In this document: piece after piece, positions 16,849-26,311 of the stretch
How positions within the stretch are numbered: position 1 is the first letter of the stretch
How the letters are laid out: every line of letters starts with the position of its first letter
Source: Bacillus sp. SG-1
Lineage (GTDB): Bacteria > Bacillota > Bacilli > Bacillales > Bacillaceae_B
Direction of reading: 5' to 3'
Assembly: GCF_000181495.1 (NCBI RefSeq)
Contig: NZ_ABCF01000004.1
Coordinates: forward strand, 56,852 to 120,851
Length of the DNA stretch: 64,000 nt
The notes under the pieces: generated by a model
Told to the model about the DNA's origin: nothing
Seen by the model: the letters and a program-made list of their open reading frames with translations, nothing else
The model's database searches: none
Position numbers and translations under genes: made by a program

Positions 16849-18378
16849 ATTAAACATCAGAGAGAAAGTTATAAAACAGATTGGAAAACATTTATTATCA
16901 GTGGAGGATTTTTACTGCTTTTTGTATTGATCTCCTTAATAAATGAAGAAGTGCTTGCAACATGGATTAGTGACTCCTTTTCATTTGCAGTGACCTATTT
17001 AGGAGCGTTTTGGCAGCTGTTGCTTCTTGGAACGTTCTTAATTGGATTAGGGTTGGCTGTTTCAAAAACAGGAACAGTCCGCCTCGGAAAATTAGATTCG
17101 CCAGAAATTGGCTATTTTCGCTGGATGGCGATGGTCCTGTGTACACTATTAGCGAGCGGAGGGGTATTTTGGGCCGCAGCAGAACCTATGTACCACTTCT
17201 TAAGCACGCCGCCTCTATTCGCTGAAGAAGGTGCTTCACCTGCGGACGCAGTGATCCCTGCATTGGCGCAAAGCTATGTGCATTGGGGCTTTTTAGCCTG
17301 GGCAATACTCGGATCTCTTACCACAATAATTCTTATGTATGCTCACTACCATAAAGGTTATCCTTTAAAGCCCAGAGCGATTTTATATCCGATTTTCGGT
17401 GAAAAAATCTATAACAGCTGGTTAGGTACTCTGGCAGATGTGGTATCAATCATTGCTGTTTCTGCTGGAACAATTGGCCCGATTGGCTTCCTGGGTCTGC
17501 AGGTGGGGTATGGACTGCATTCATTATTTGATGTTCCTAACACGCTTGCAACTAATATTTTTGTGATTCTTGCGCTAGTCGCCATAGCATCTATTTCAGC
17601 AGCAACTGGGATTGAACGGGGAATTCAGTGGTTAAGCCGGGTTAACGTCAGCTTAACGGTTGTATTAATGATTGCGATATTGATTCTCGGCCCTACGATG
17701 TTTATCATCGATGCGTTTATAGGGGCAGAAAGCTTTCATATTCAAAACTTCCTTCGCATGACATTATATCGGGCGGACAATGACTGGCTCGGATGGTGGA
17801 CTGTTTTCTTCTGGGGCTGGTTCTTGGGATATGGTCCAATGATGGCCATTTTCATAAGCAGGATCTCCAGAGGACGCACAATAAGAGACATCGTTATCGG
17901 TTTGTCTGTCGTTGCGCCGATTGTTAGTAACTTTTGGTTTACGGTAGTAGGGGGATCAGGTATTTTCCACGAAATTCAGAAACCAGGTTCAATATCCACG
18001 GCTCTGAATGAATCAGGCATGCCGGCCGCTGTAATCGCTATAATGAACCAGATTCCATTTGGATACGCCTTATCGATTGGATTCCTTATTGTAACGATCG
18101 TCTTTGTAGCGACGACCGCTGATTCTATGTCTTATACAGTTGGTGTTGCCATCACTGGTAGCGACAATCCGGCTAAGTGGATCCGTGTGTTCTGGGCACT
18201 TATCTTTGGTGCACTAGCAATCGTATTATTAAGCATCGGAGAGGGCAGCATCGGAACGCTGCAAAACTTTATTGTCGTGACAGCTGTTCCGGTTTCATTG
18301 TTATTGTTGCCATCATTATGGTTGGCTCCTAAAGTTGCACGTGAAATGCTTGTAGAGCAGGAAAGAACGAAACTTTAA
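16849..18378 (+). CDS. BCCT-family transporter (divergent subgroup), ATT start
   Basis: A betaine/choline/carnitine-type secondary transporter with about 12 membrane segments. The signature helix reads WTVFFWGWFLGYGPMMAIFI then SRISRGRTIRD: the RISRGRTIR loop is classical but the Trp-rich WAWWIAWSP stretch of OpuD-type betaine carriers is altered, so the substrate may differ. No ATG, GTG or usable TTG exists near the expected N-terminus. The frame is open from 16837, and AAGAAGGTG at 16835-16843 precedes ATT codons at 16846 and 16849, after which KHQRESYKTDWK leads into the first helix. A TTG at 16927 would cut into that helix. I therefore place the start at ATT 16849 (509 residues). Confidence 0.85.
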   Translation: MKHQRESYKTDWKTFIISGGFLLLFVLISLINEEVLATWISDSFSFAVTYLGAFWQLLLLGTFLIGLGLAVSKTGTVRLGKLDSPEIGYFRWMAMVLCTLLASGGVFWAAAEPMYHFLSTPPLFAEEGASPADAVIPALAQSYVHWGFLAWAILGSLTTIILMYAHYHKGYPLKPRAILYPIFGEKIYNSWLGTLADVVSIIAVSAGTIGPIGFLGLQVGYGLHSLFDVPNTLATNIFVILALVAIASISAATGIERGIQWLSRVNVSLTVVLMIAILILGPTMFIIDAFIGAESFHIQNFLRMTLYRADNDWLGWWTVFFWGWFLGYGPMMAIFISRISRGRTIRDIVIGLSVVAPIVSNFWFTVVGGSGIFHEIQKPGSISTALNESGMPAAVIAIMNQIPFGYALSIGFLIVTIVFVATTADSMSYTVGVAITGSDNPAKWIRVFWALIFGALAIVLLSIGEGSIGTLQNFIVVTAVPVSLLLLPSLWLAPKVAREMLVEQERTKL

Positions 18379-18392
18379 ATCATATCAAACCG

Positions 18393-18435
18393 AAAAAAGC
18401 CTATCTGCGATTTTTTAAGCAGATAGGCTTTTTTT
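18393..18435 (+). terminator. Intrinsic terminator after BCCT gene
   Basis: Perfect 16-bp stem AAAAAAGCCTATCTGC / GCAGATAGGCTTTTTT and T-run, 14 bp after the stop. It could act in both directions. Confidence 0.92.
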
Positions 18436-18471
18436 AAAATATATCAAGAAAAAGGGTGGTAATCTTGGGTT

Positions 18472-18486
18472 TTGAGACCGTCTCAA
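18472..18486. promoter_or_regulatory. Perfect palindrome TTGAGAC-N-GTCTCAA
   Basis: A 7+1+7 palindrome 76 bp upstream of the gene at 18562. The half-site TTGAGAC/GTCTCAA returns downstream of that gene at 19220-19226, 19248-19254 and, as TGAGAC, at 19275-19280. An operator is plausible; the protein that binds it is unknown. Confidence 0.4.
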
Positions 18487-18561
18487 GTTAAAGATAAGGC
18501 AGAAAAATCGCAGAAACAACCCTTTCCGCATATTTTTAATATATGAGGAGGGGATACAGAG

Positions 18562-19071
18562 ATGAAATTACCAGCTATTGACCTGGGACTGATGTCCGAA
18601 CATTTAGCAGCACATGAAGGGGTCATCAATAAGCTTAAAATATATCACCAAATGGTTCAAAATGAGAGCCTTAAAAGGATATTAAGCATCCATATCAACA
18701 CACTTAGACACCATGTTGCTGCTATGCTAGCGTTGATTGATCCAAACCGCACTGAAAAAATTCATTTAGTCGATTTGCCAAAAATCCCTTTAAGCGAACA
18801 CATCGGAAACTTAGCCGAATGGGAAAAAGACATAGCTCTTGAAAGCAGATCTTCAGCAAAGTTAATGGGTACCAACAATTATAATTCAGCATCCATGATG
18901 AAAGATGAAAATGTAAAATCCATCCACGTCAAGATGGCTAAACAGGATATACAGTTACAGACGATGTATGGCCAGCTGATTAAAGCTGTCAATGGAGATT
19001 ATGTGCCTATGGCCACACCTGAAATGCAGTGGATGGCTATACAGAAATATCAGCATGTGTTGAATGAATAA
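18562..19071 (+). CDS. Helical protein, ferritin-like or coat-protein-like, unknown
   Basis: A 169-residue protein dominated by long amphipathic helices: LMSEHLAAHEGVINKLKIYHQMVQN, HINTLRHHVAAMLALI, then a second pair after residue 110. The regularly spaced His and Glu residues in the first half and the four-helix layout recall spore-coat CotF-like or ferritin-like bundles, but I cannot match it to a named family. AGGAGGGG precedes the ATG. It stands alone between a terminator and decayed sequence. About 55 bp downstream lies a strong ribosome binding site (GGGGAGGT, 19130-19137) followed by ATG CCT TCC TGA, as if a second gene had been lost. Confidence 0.55.
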   Translation: MKLPAIDLGLMSEHLAAHEGVINKLKIYHQMVQNESLKRILSIHINTLRHHVAAMLALIDPNRTEKIHLVDLPKIPLSEHIGNLAEWEKDIALESRSSAKLMGTNNYNSASMMKDENVKSIHVKMAKQDIQLQTMYGQLIKAVNGDYVPMATPEMQWMAIQKYQHVLNE

Positions 19072-19430
19072 TTAAGACTTACAGTAGTCAAGCTGCTTGG
19101 GCCGGATTGTTTATTAGACCAATTAATAAGGGGAGGTAACACAATGCCTTCCTGATTATTTATTTTTTCAAGTAGACATAACATATATTATAGGAAGCAA
19201 TCTTAAAATAGCTATTTTTGTCTCAAAACCATAGTATTCTCTAGATATTGAGACGAAATTAAAATTTTGCTAAATGAGACACTTTCTATAATAAACCTTA
19301 TTGAGAAGTAATTTTTGAGCTAGTTCCCAATGAATTTTTCGGATACCTTCCGTATAACGTTCGGTGACATTCCTGATAACACTCCGGGATGTTCAAATAA
19401 TTCTCTGGGTCGGGATAGAATTTGTTGGTA

Positions 19431-19461
19431 CCTCCGAATAACAATTATTTGGAGGTTTTTT
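19431..19461 (+). terminator. Terminator-like hairpin overlapping the recombinase RBS
   Basis: CCTCCGAATAA / TTATTTGGAGG hairpin followed by seven T residues, ending two bases before the ATG at 19464. GGAGG in the 3' arm is also the only ribosome binding site for the recombinase. The 5' arm is preceded by TTGGTACC, reminiscent of a T-box core but without the flanking GGG and GCG of a real T-box. It could be an attenuator or the relic of one. Confidence 0.55.
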
Positions 19462-19463
19462 TC

Positions 19464-20150
19464 ATGGAATTTCAAACTGCATTGGATGAATTTTTGCTCT
19501 ACCTCGAGGTTGAACAAAATTATTCCAGTAATACCCTGTCAAGCTATGAAAGCGATTTAACGCTGTTTCACAGCTTTCTTAAGGATCATAAGCGGTCAAC
19601 ACTATTGGAGGATCTGAATCCCTCCCTCGTGCGCCGCTTTATCCAGCAGCAAACCCTTCAGCAGTATGCCAAACCGAGGTCGGTTCGCCGGCGTATCTCG
19701 AGTTTAAAGTCGTTCTCGAAGTTCTGCTTAAAAGAATAAATGATGTCGTCTGACTTCATGGCCGGCATTCAATCACCCAAGATGGATACGAAGCTTCCGG
19801 TTTACATGAACCTGGAAGAAATCCAAAAGCTCTTCCGCTCCCTGGAACAAGATGAGCGCCCCCTCTCGCTTCGAAATGAAGCGATGTTCAAGCTGCTGGG
19901 AACCACCGGGATGAGACGACAGGAACTGATTGATCTCACCTGGCAGCAAATTGACTTATATAATGAAACGATTCTGGTGTATGGGAAAGGGAAAAAGGAA
20001 CGCCTCCTCCCCCTTCACTCCATGATGATTCCGTTATTAAAGAAGTATAAAGCTTCTTTACTGGAGCATCAGACTCACCCGCTGGAGCCTGTATTAAACA
20101 CATTTCATAAATTTCTTTTCCATTCGTCGAATAAGTGTAATCAAGCTTAA
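19464..20150 (+). pseudogene. XerC/D-like tyrosine recombinase, nonsense-split and truncated
   Basis: The SAM-like core-binding domain (LDEFLLYLEVEQNYSSNTLS, RRFIQQQ, SVRRRISSLKSFSKFCLKE) ends at TAA 19737-19739. The same frame resumes at once with MMSSDFMAGIQSPK and the catalytic domain: the first Arg in LLGTTGMRRQELIDL and the beta-hairpin Lys in YGKGKKERLLPLH. The sequence then degenerates after LEHQTHPLEPV, before the HxxR, H/W and Tyr motifs. It is therefore dead twice over. Pieces of the same gene recur at 39.4, 41.3 and 48.4 kb. Confidence 0.8.
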
Positions 20151-20203
20151 GTTTTAAGGCGTAACTCTTAGCTTGAATTACCCCTTAGGAAAGCACGCTT
20201 AAT

Positions 20204-20347
20204 CGGCACGGAGACCAGGCGTATATGGAAAAAGTGATTCGTGACGCAGGCGGGTCAACGGACTTTGAAGCAATTACCACATATCCCGATACGGAAACGC
20301 AGATTCCTTCAAGTTACCAATATACCTTGCATCCAATTCAGATGTAG
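20204..20347 (+). pseudogene. C-terminal remnant of an unidentified protein
   Basis: An open frame of 47 codons ending in TAG, with coding-like composition (GDQAYMEKVIRDAGGSTDFE, then ITTYPDTETQIPSSYQYTLH), but no start or upstream domain. It begins where the recombinase remnant ends. It reads as the tail of a real gene truncated by rearrangement; I do not recognise the family. Confidence 0.4.
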
Positions 20348-20859
20348 AAACAGATGTTTTCTTCTTTTTCACTTTCTTTATTTGTATTAATTGTAGTTAC
20401 TTCTTAATAGAATGTCATTGGTGAGACAGTTACGTCGCGGTAAACAATTCACGGTAGACATTGCAAATAATTCTTATAACCGATGTTATACGAACTATAC
20501 CGCTTTATAGGATTGTACCTATTAAACCCTTCAATTAGATAGAAGTCCAATACCTTTTGTACTTCTCATATATTTAAGTAATATGTTTATCAAATTTTCA
20601 GATGAACTTTTTTAGTGAATAATCTCATTGTACTAAGCATCAAATGTTTACTCACCCACTAGTTCATCACCATCTCGGTCGTCCATACATTTACAGAGCC
20701 AATATTATATTTAGGTTAGGAAAGTGAAACTGTTGACACTAAAAGGACCACACATATTAGACATGTATAATGTGTGGTCCAACATTTCCTGCATACTTCA
20801 TACTCCAAAGACCTTCGGCTAAATGTAAAAAAAAGCCCCCCAACCTAACGGGAAACCGA
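20348..20859. other. Non-coding stretch between recombinase relic and 20.9 kb gene
   Basis: Low-complexity AT-rich sequence with no plausible gene. Its only structure is the hairpin at 20745-20780: perfect arms GGACCACACAT / ATGTGTGGTCC around a 14-base loop, without a T-run. A TTGACA at 20733 has no well-placed -10. Confidence 0.5.
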
Positions 20860-21249
20860 TTATACAATAAGCTTAACCTCTTCATCAAATGGATAGCATC
20901 TAATTCTCATGAGTACTTCTTCTAATGAAGAAAAACCTCTCGGACCAATTGGGTAGTCTGTTATTTTTATAACCGAACCACATTTAGCATTTCCTTTATA
21001 AAGCTTCACAACTTCACTTACATTCTCAGAATGTTCTACTAAACATGTCTTGGATAATGTAACTTCTTTCTTTATCCATTTCTCATAAATAACAAAATAG
21101 TCAACTGTCCTACCAAACTTATAAATTGCTTGACTTTCAAGCAACTCTTCTATTATCAATGAATATCTTCCCTTCTTGTTATTATTTCTTATAGCTGTAA
21201 AGAAGCACCAAGAGATATAAAACCCGAAAAAGATCAATCCGTCCGTCAT
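20860..21249 (-). CDS. Hypothetical protein with N-terminal membrane segment
   Basis: A 129-residue protein. Residues 4-20 (GLIFFGFYISWCFFTAI) form one hydrophobic helix, followed by Arg/Asn/Lys-rich residues and a soluble alpha/beta tail with three Cys. The layout suggests a membrane-anchored cytoplasmic domain. No ribosome binding site stands out and I recognise no family. It lies between the dead recombinase and the catabolic island, so it may be accessory cargo. Confidence 0.45.
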   Translation of the reverse strand: MTDGLIFFGFYISWCFFTAIRNNNKKGRYSLIIEELLESQAIYKFGRTVDYFVIYEKWIKKEVTLSKTCLVEHSENVSEVVKLYKGNAKCGSVIKITDYPIGPRGFSSLEEVLMRIRCYPFDEEVKLIV

Positions 21250-21526
21250 TTAGGAAACTCTTTATCATCATAGATTTATCCTTTTAGCTTTAAACTGGCT
21301 CTTACTTCTTTACATATAAAAATCAGGTAGAGACTTTATTCACTCAATATTTTGTGATATTGCTCTCTTTAAGACAGATAATGCGGTGGAGATTACTGAC
21401 AATTTAATACTTAAGTATTTTAAAGGGGGAAATTTCTCAGTTTAGTTAAATCGTTTCGTAATCTGTAGTGGAATATTACCCCAGTCATTCACCGCAATAC
21501 CTGTACCATTTTTAATCAATTTAAAA

Positions 21527-22495
21527 CTAACTAACTTTAATTTCTTTTTCATTTACTGGGTACAAAGGTTTTTCTCCCTTCATAATCGCAATAATATCTT
21601 TCGCCGGAGTAACTGCCATTTCAATCATTGCTTCCTCAGTATGAGCGGCAAGATGCGGAGTAACTATTACATTCTCTAAATTCCATAAAGAATGATCAAC
21701 AGCTGGAGGTTCTGTTTCAAAACAATCTAGGCACGCACCTCTAATTTCACCGCTGCCTAATGCTTTTTCCAATGCAATTTCATCTATAATTCCGCCTCTT
21801 GCTGCATTAACTAGGATTGCATCCTTTTTCATTTGTTGTAGCGCTTCCTCATTAATCAGGTGGTGTGTTGAAGGTAAGTATGGTACATGAATCGTAACTA
21901 TATCAGAAGATGCAAGAACTTCACTAAGGGATTGATTCAGTTGAACATAAGATGACACATTTTCTTCACGAACATACGGGTCATATACAAGTACATCCAT
22001 CCCTAATCCATAGTGGCATTTTTCGGCAACCAATTGACCAATGTTACCAAATCCAACAACACCTAATGTTTTTCCTTTTAATTCTATGCCAAACTTCCTG
22101 TTACGAACTTCAAAATCTCCATTGCGTAAAGCACTATCTACTTGGATCAATTGGCGTGATCCTGACAAAATTAAAGTAAGAACATGCTCAGCAACAGCAT
22201 TTACGTTGGCAAAAGGTGCGTTCGTCACGAGTATTCCACGGTCAGATGCAGCTTCTAAATCAATATTGTCGACCCCAATTCCATGTCTAGCAATAACTTT
22301 TAATTTACTAGCTTTTTCGATAACAACTCGACTCAATTTTGCTGTTCGGATTAGAATAGCATCTACATCTGAAACATGAGATATCAACGTTTCCTCATTA
22401 TAATCCGGAGGAATGATAACTTCAGCACCTTCTTTTTCAAGTAAATCTATACCTTCTTTAGCAATTGGCTGTGGTATTAAAACTTTAAAATTCAT
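21527..22495 (-). CDS. D-isomer 2-hydroxyacid dehydrogenase (PGDH-like)
   Basis: A 322-residue NAD-dependent dehydrogenase of the phosphoglycerate dehydrogenase family. It shows RHGIGVDNIDLEAA, the Rossmann motif GVVGFGNIG near residue 145, catalytic Arg in VNAARGGIIDE, Glu in CFETEPP and His in VTPHLAAHTEEA. It lacks the C-terminal ACT domain of serine-pathway enzymes. It is the last gene of a minus-strand catabolic cluster containing an unrelated Ldh2-type dehydrogenase, so the two may act on opposite enantiomers of one hydroxyacid, as SlcC and ComC do in sulfolactate breakdown. Substrate not known. Confidence 0.85.
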   Translation of the reverse strand: MNFKVLIPQPIAKEGIDLLEKEGAEVIIPPDYNEETLISHVSDVDAILIRTAKLSRVVIEKASKLKVIARHGIGVDNIDLEAASDRGILVTNAPFANVNAVAEHVLTLILSGSRQLIQVDSALRNGDFEVRNRKFGIELKGKTLGVVGFGNIGQLVAEKCHYGLGMDVLVYDPYVREENVSSYVQLNQSLSEVLASSDIVTIHVPYLPSTHHLINEEALQQMKKDAILVNAARGGIIDEIALEKALGSGEIRGACLDCFETEPPAVDHSLWNLENVIVTPHLAAHTEEAMIEMAVTPAKDIIAIMKGEKPLYPVNEKEIKVS

Positions 22496-22628
22496 TATGA
22501 TTTCACCCTATTCAAATAGATTTTCAAATTTTCAACTATAAGAAAAGGGCTATGAGCACTATTTAATAAAGGTTTGCTGCATAGCCCTAAACTATTACAC
22601 TACTAATCTATTATTAGATGTAAGGTTA

Positions 22629-23666
22629 TTACTTTGTTTTTTCATAAATACCCTGATATCTCTCATAAGCATCTGCTAAGAATTGTTTAGCTTCTTCAGG
22701 GTTCATATATTTTGCAGATACAACATGTTTTTCCGTTTCTGCAATGTAATCTTCATTAACTGCTGCCTTTTCCATTGCTTGTGAAAATGTGTTAATAACT
22801 TCATCTGGAGTTCCAGGAGGGAATGCCCAGAAGTAGATTTTGTCAAATGTTACATCTACACCTTGCTCCTTAAAGGTTGGAACATTAGGGAATTGCTCTA
22901 TTCTTTCTTCTGATAAAACACCTAAACTGACCATATCTCCAGATTCAATATAATCTTTAACAAGGCCTAATGGATTTGGAATAATATCAACTTGTCCACC
23001 AAGTAATGCTGTAATTTTATCTGCACCACCGCCTGCATCAACAATATTAAATTCTACACCTGCCGCATCAGCTAAAGCCATTAACTGTATATAAGTAAAA
23101 GCACCAACATTTGTACCTACAGAAACTTCACCTGGATGTTCTTTCGCATACGCAACAACATCATCCCATGTTTTAAACTTTGAGTCACCACTTACTAAAA
23201 ATGAATTACCTTGGTCAAGTACACTAATACCAGCGATTTCAAACTCATCATATTTGAAATCAGCAACACCGAAGATACTATTTAGTAACATTGAATCTTG
23301 GAATGCACCAACTGTATAGCCATCAGGCTTTGCTTTTAAAACTTGACGAGATCCAACACTACCACCCGCACCAGAAACGTTAGAAACAACTGTTGATACA
23401 CCTAGTTCCTTTTCAACATATTTTGCAAATGTTCTTGAGTTAATGTCAGTATCTCCACCTGCTCCAAAAGGCACGACAACCTTAATTGTTTCATCCGGAT
23501 AGCTGCTTGATGCAGTTTCTTTACTAGTTTCTGCATTTTCTTTACCACTTGAATCACTTTCCTTAACAGGCTGAGATGACTGTGCACCACCGCAAGCTGC
23601 TAACAACATTGTCATTGCAATAATTAATACCCACATAATTCCTTTTTTATTAATTGATTTTTTCAT
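22629..23666 (-). CDS. tctC: TctC/Bug solute-binding lipoprotein of a TTT transporter
   Basis: About 345 residues. The ATG at 23666 has a good ribosome binding site (AGGAGGAG); a longer upstream frame lacks one. The signal peptide ends in the lipobox LLAAC with Cys25. The mature part follows the Bug fold: YPDETIKVVVPFGAGGDTD, VVSNVSGAGGSVGSR, KPDGYTVG and GVLSEER. It captures a carboxylate for the TctAB membrane pair encoded just upstream. Ligand cannot be predicted beyond an organic acid. Confidence 0.88.
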   Translation of the reverse strand: MKKSINKKGIMWVLIIAMTMLLAACGGAQSSQPVKESDSSGKENAETSKETASSSYPDETIKVVVPFGAGGDTDINSRTFAKYVEKELGVSTVVSNVSGAGGSVGSRQVLKAKPDGYTVGAFQDSMLLNSIFGVADFKYDEFEIAGISVLDQGNSFLVSGDSKFKTWDDVVAYAKEHPGEVSVGTNVGAFTYIQLMALADAAGVEFNIVDAGGGADKITALLGGQVDIIPNPLGLVKDYIESGDMVSLGVLSEERIEQFPNVPTFKEQGVDVTFDKIYFWAFPPGTPDEVINTFSQAMEKAAVNEDYIAETEKHVVSAKYMNPEEAKQFLADAYERYQGIYEKTK

Positions 23667-24000
23667 CTTTACTCCTCCTATCGGATATTTAGTTTTTGAC
23701 TTTTCGAAAGATTCAAAAAATATATTGTAAATTTTTTTATCCAAATAATGAATCACAAAAGTAAACATCACTTACTTTGATTTCCACTTATTCCGAAGAA
23801 CACCCCCTTTTAGTAAATCAAAGTTATAAAATAGACTTTAGAAGGGGTAGTTCCCCAACAAGTTAATTTATACAGGGAAGGATTAAGCCTTTTATGCAAT
23901 TTTTAAATAAGCCTGTACATCCTAGTAATACTCCACCATCTTCTATAAGCCATCATTTGTTGAATAGTTCTTTTACAAATCACTGAAAGTGTAACTATTT
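23667..24000. other. Intergenic region between tctA and tctC
   Basis: About 330 bp, AT-rich. It contains the tctC ribosome binding site and a short GGGG/CCCC hairpin (GGGGTAGTTCCCC, 23847-23859). I see no gene here. The gap may reflect a separate promoter or processing site allowing higher expression of the binding protein. Confidence 0.4.
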
Positions 24001-25500
24001 TTATACTCTGACTTCTGCCTTATTGTCTCTAAAACTCTTAACTACCTTTAAAACTATAGAAGTTATAGCAATTATCCAGAATACCGCAGCTATTGGATCA
24101 ATAATAAATGGTGTAAAATCACCTTTTGTCAACATTAACCCTCTTCGCAAACTAAGCTCCGCAATTGGCCCAAGGATAAACCCTAAAATAACTGGTGCTA
24201 TCGGAAACTTAAACTTAATCAAAAGAAATCCAAGAACCCCAAAGAAGATTAATGCGAATATATCAAAAATACGATTATTAACACCGAACGCACCTACAAC
24301 ACAAAGAACTATAATAATCGGAAAAAGTATATGCTTTGGAATACTTAACAATTTTATAAATACTCTCATTCCAGAGAATAAGAAAATGATCATTGCGATA
24401 TTAGCAATAATTAACGCCGCAAAAATTCCGTATACTATATCTACATTCTGTGTAAAAAATAGTGGACCTGGTTGCAACCCGTGCATCATTAAGCCACCTA
24501 ATAACATCGCTGTTACAGTATCTCCTGGAATTCCTAAAGCCATTAAGGGAATTAAAGCCCCACCAACAGATGCATTATTTGCTGATTCAGAAGCAACAAC
24601 ACCATCAGGTGCACCTTTTCCAAACTGCTCAGGGTGTTTAGATTGATTCTTTGCTGTAGCATATGCAATCAAGTTGGCTGGACCTCCACCTAGACCAGGT
24701 AGTATCCCGATACCGATACCAATCAAGCTTGAACGAAGAAAGTTCCACCATTGACCAACAAACTCCGTTATCTTATATCCAAAACCTTTAACTTTATGAT
24801 TCACTTTCTTAGATAAAGATGGATTAATCTTCTTTTCAGCGGTCATTAAAATTTCACCTAATGCGAATAGTCCGATTAAAACTGGTAATAAATTAAAACC
24901 AGCATCAAGGTCTGTTAACCCAAATGTAAACCTAGGAAAAGCGTCAATTGGAGCAGATCCTACCATTGCTATCGCCATACCTATTAAGGCTCCGAGCAGG
25001 CCCTTTAAAATTGACCCCTCAGATAAACTAGATATTAAAGTCATGGCAAACAAGGTAATAGCAAAATACTGAATTGGACCAAACCTTAAAGCAAATTCAG
25101 CTAAAGGAGGAGCAATTAATATTAAAGCGGCAATACTTAATAATCCACCTAAAAACGAGAAAGTAATAGCTAGTCCAAAAGCTTTTCCAGCTTCTCCCTT
25201 TTGCGCCATTGGATAACCATCAAATGTGGTTGCAATAGAGGAAGGAGTACCAGGTATCTTTAATAATATTGCTGGGATAAGTCCCCCTGAAATACCTCCT
25301 ATATATAACCCCATAAGTAAAGCCATTCCCATAGCTGGATCCATTGTATAGGTTATAGGGAGACAAATAGCTACTGCCATTGTTGCTGTTAGACCCGGGA
25401 CGGAACCAAAAAACAACCCTAGTATCACACCGATAAATATTATAACCATAGTCATCGGTGTAAACATTGTTGAAAAACCAGTTATTAAATCTGCTAACAT
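24001..25500 (-). CDS. tctA: TctA-family large membrane subunit of TTT transporter
   Basis: A 499-residue protein with about 12 hydrophobic helices and the TctA signatures: GLFFGSVPGLTATMAVAI near residue 27, GMALLMGLYIGGISGGLIPA, LKIPGTPSSIATTFDG, then the second repeat ILPGLGGGPANLIAYATAK and LIPLMALGIPGDTVTA. It is the channel-forming subunit of tripartite tricarboxylate transporters. GAGGTG precedes the ATG. It lies 14 bp downstream of tctB. Confidence 0.93.
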   Translation of the reverse strand: MLADLITGFSTMFTPMTMVIIFIGVILGLFFGSVPGLTATMAVAICLPITYTMDPAMGMALLMGLYIGGISGGLIPAILLKIPGTPSSIATTFDGYPMAQKGEAGKAFGLAITFSFLGGLLSIAALILIAPPLAEFALRFGPIQYFAITLFAMTLISSLSEGSILKGLLGALIGMAIAMVGSAPIDAFPRFTFGLTDLDAGFNLLPVLIGLFALGEILMTAEKKINPSLSKKVNHKVKGFGYKITEFVGQWWNFLRSSLIGIGIGILPGLGGGPANLIAYATAKNQSKHPEQFGKGAPDGVVASESANNASVGGALIPLMALGIPGDTVTAMLLGGLMMHGLQPGPLFFTQNVDIVYGIFAALIIANIAMIIFLFSGMRVFIKLLSIPKHILFPIIIVLCVVGAFGVNNRIFDIFALIFFGVLGFLLIKFKFPIAPVILGFILGPIAELSLRRGLMLTKGDFTPFIIDPIAAVFWIIAITSIVLKVVKSFRDNKAEVRV

Positions 25501-25514
25501 TCTCTACACCTCAC

Positions 25515-26066
25515 TTAGCCTAAAATTCCTCCTGGAAGCATTAAATTAAATCCATAACGGAAGCTAAAATAAGTAACTACAGAAACTACAATAGATAGAA
25601 TTGCAAACTGAGGAATATTCCAATACTTTTTCTCTGAAAATAAACAAATTTGAGCAAACAAATAAATAGATGTACTTATCAAAAAGCCGATTTGGGACAT
25701 AGCGATTATATATATTAAAATTAATCCAAGGGTATACAATACATATTTACTTTTTGATGATAATGGAACCTCTTGTTCAGATTCTGTTTTTTGAATAAGC
25801 TCTTCATCCAGTACTTCCTCGCTTACTACTTCCACATTAGTAGCAGCTTGATTTATTTTAGCCTTTTTCCAATTGATTATTGTTTTAGTTAAAAGCACTA
25901 CACTTAATGCAAATATCAACCCAGTTACAAGTCTAGGAGCAAACTGTGGTCCAATTTGACTTGTAGTCAATCTTTTAAAAGTATAGGTTGTGGCATACAA
26001 CACAATCGATATAACTATTAACGAAACACTAACAATAAAATCTTTTTTTAATTCCGCCTTTTCCAC
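25515..26066 (-). CDS. tctB: TctB-family small membrane subunit of TTT transporter
   Basis: A 183-residue protein with four hydrophobic helices and a charged central loop, in the position expected of TctB directly before tctA. The start is GTG at 26066 behind AAGGGGTG. TctB sequences are poorly conserved; the call rests on topology, the TSQIGPQFAPRLV segment and context. Confidence 0.85.
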   Translation of the reverse strand: MEKAELKKDFIVSVSLIVISIVLYATTYTFKRLTTSQIGPQFAPRLVTGLIFALSVVLLTKTIINWKKAKINQAATNVEVVSEEVLDEELIQKTESEQEVPLSSKSKYVLYTLGLILIYIIAMSQIGFLISTSIYLFAQICLFSEKKYWNIPQFAILSIVVSVVTYFSFRYGFNLMLPGGILG

Positions 26067-26311
26067 TTTTTCACCCCTTTATATAAAATACGAGAACGGA
26101 AAACGCTTTCAAAATACTTGAAATTAGGTCTAATATAACATTTTTTGGATCCTTTTTTATACATTTTTAAAAAATTTATTAAATTCAACAGGGGAAATTT
26201 GAATCTAACCAAAGGGTATTGCCACCTGGATAACACCTTTTTTCTAAGAATATTATTCAGATGGCTTAACCTATCATTATAGAAAGATATTAATAAATTA
26301 AAACTTTAAAT

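Noticed and set aside
20733..20771. Promoter with TTGACA at 20733 and TATAAT at 20766
   Set aside because: The spacing is 27 bp, far beyond the usable 16-19 bp; the TATAAT is part of a hairpin.
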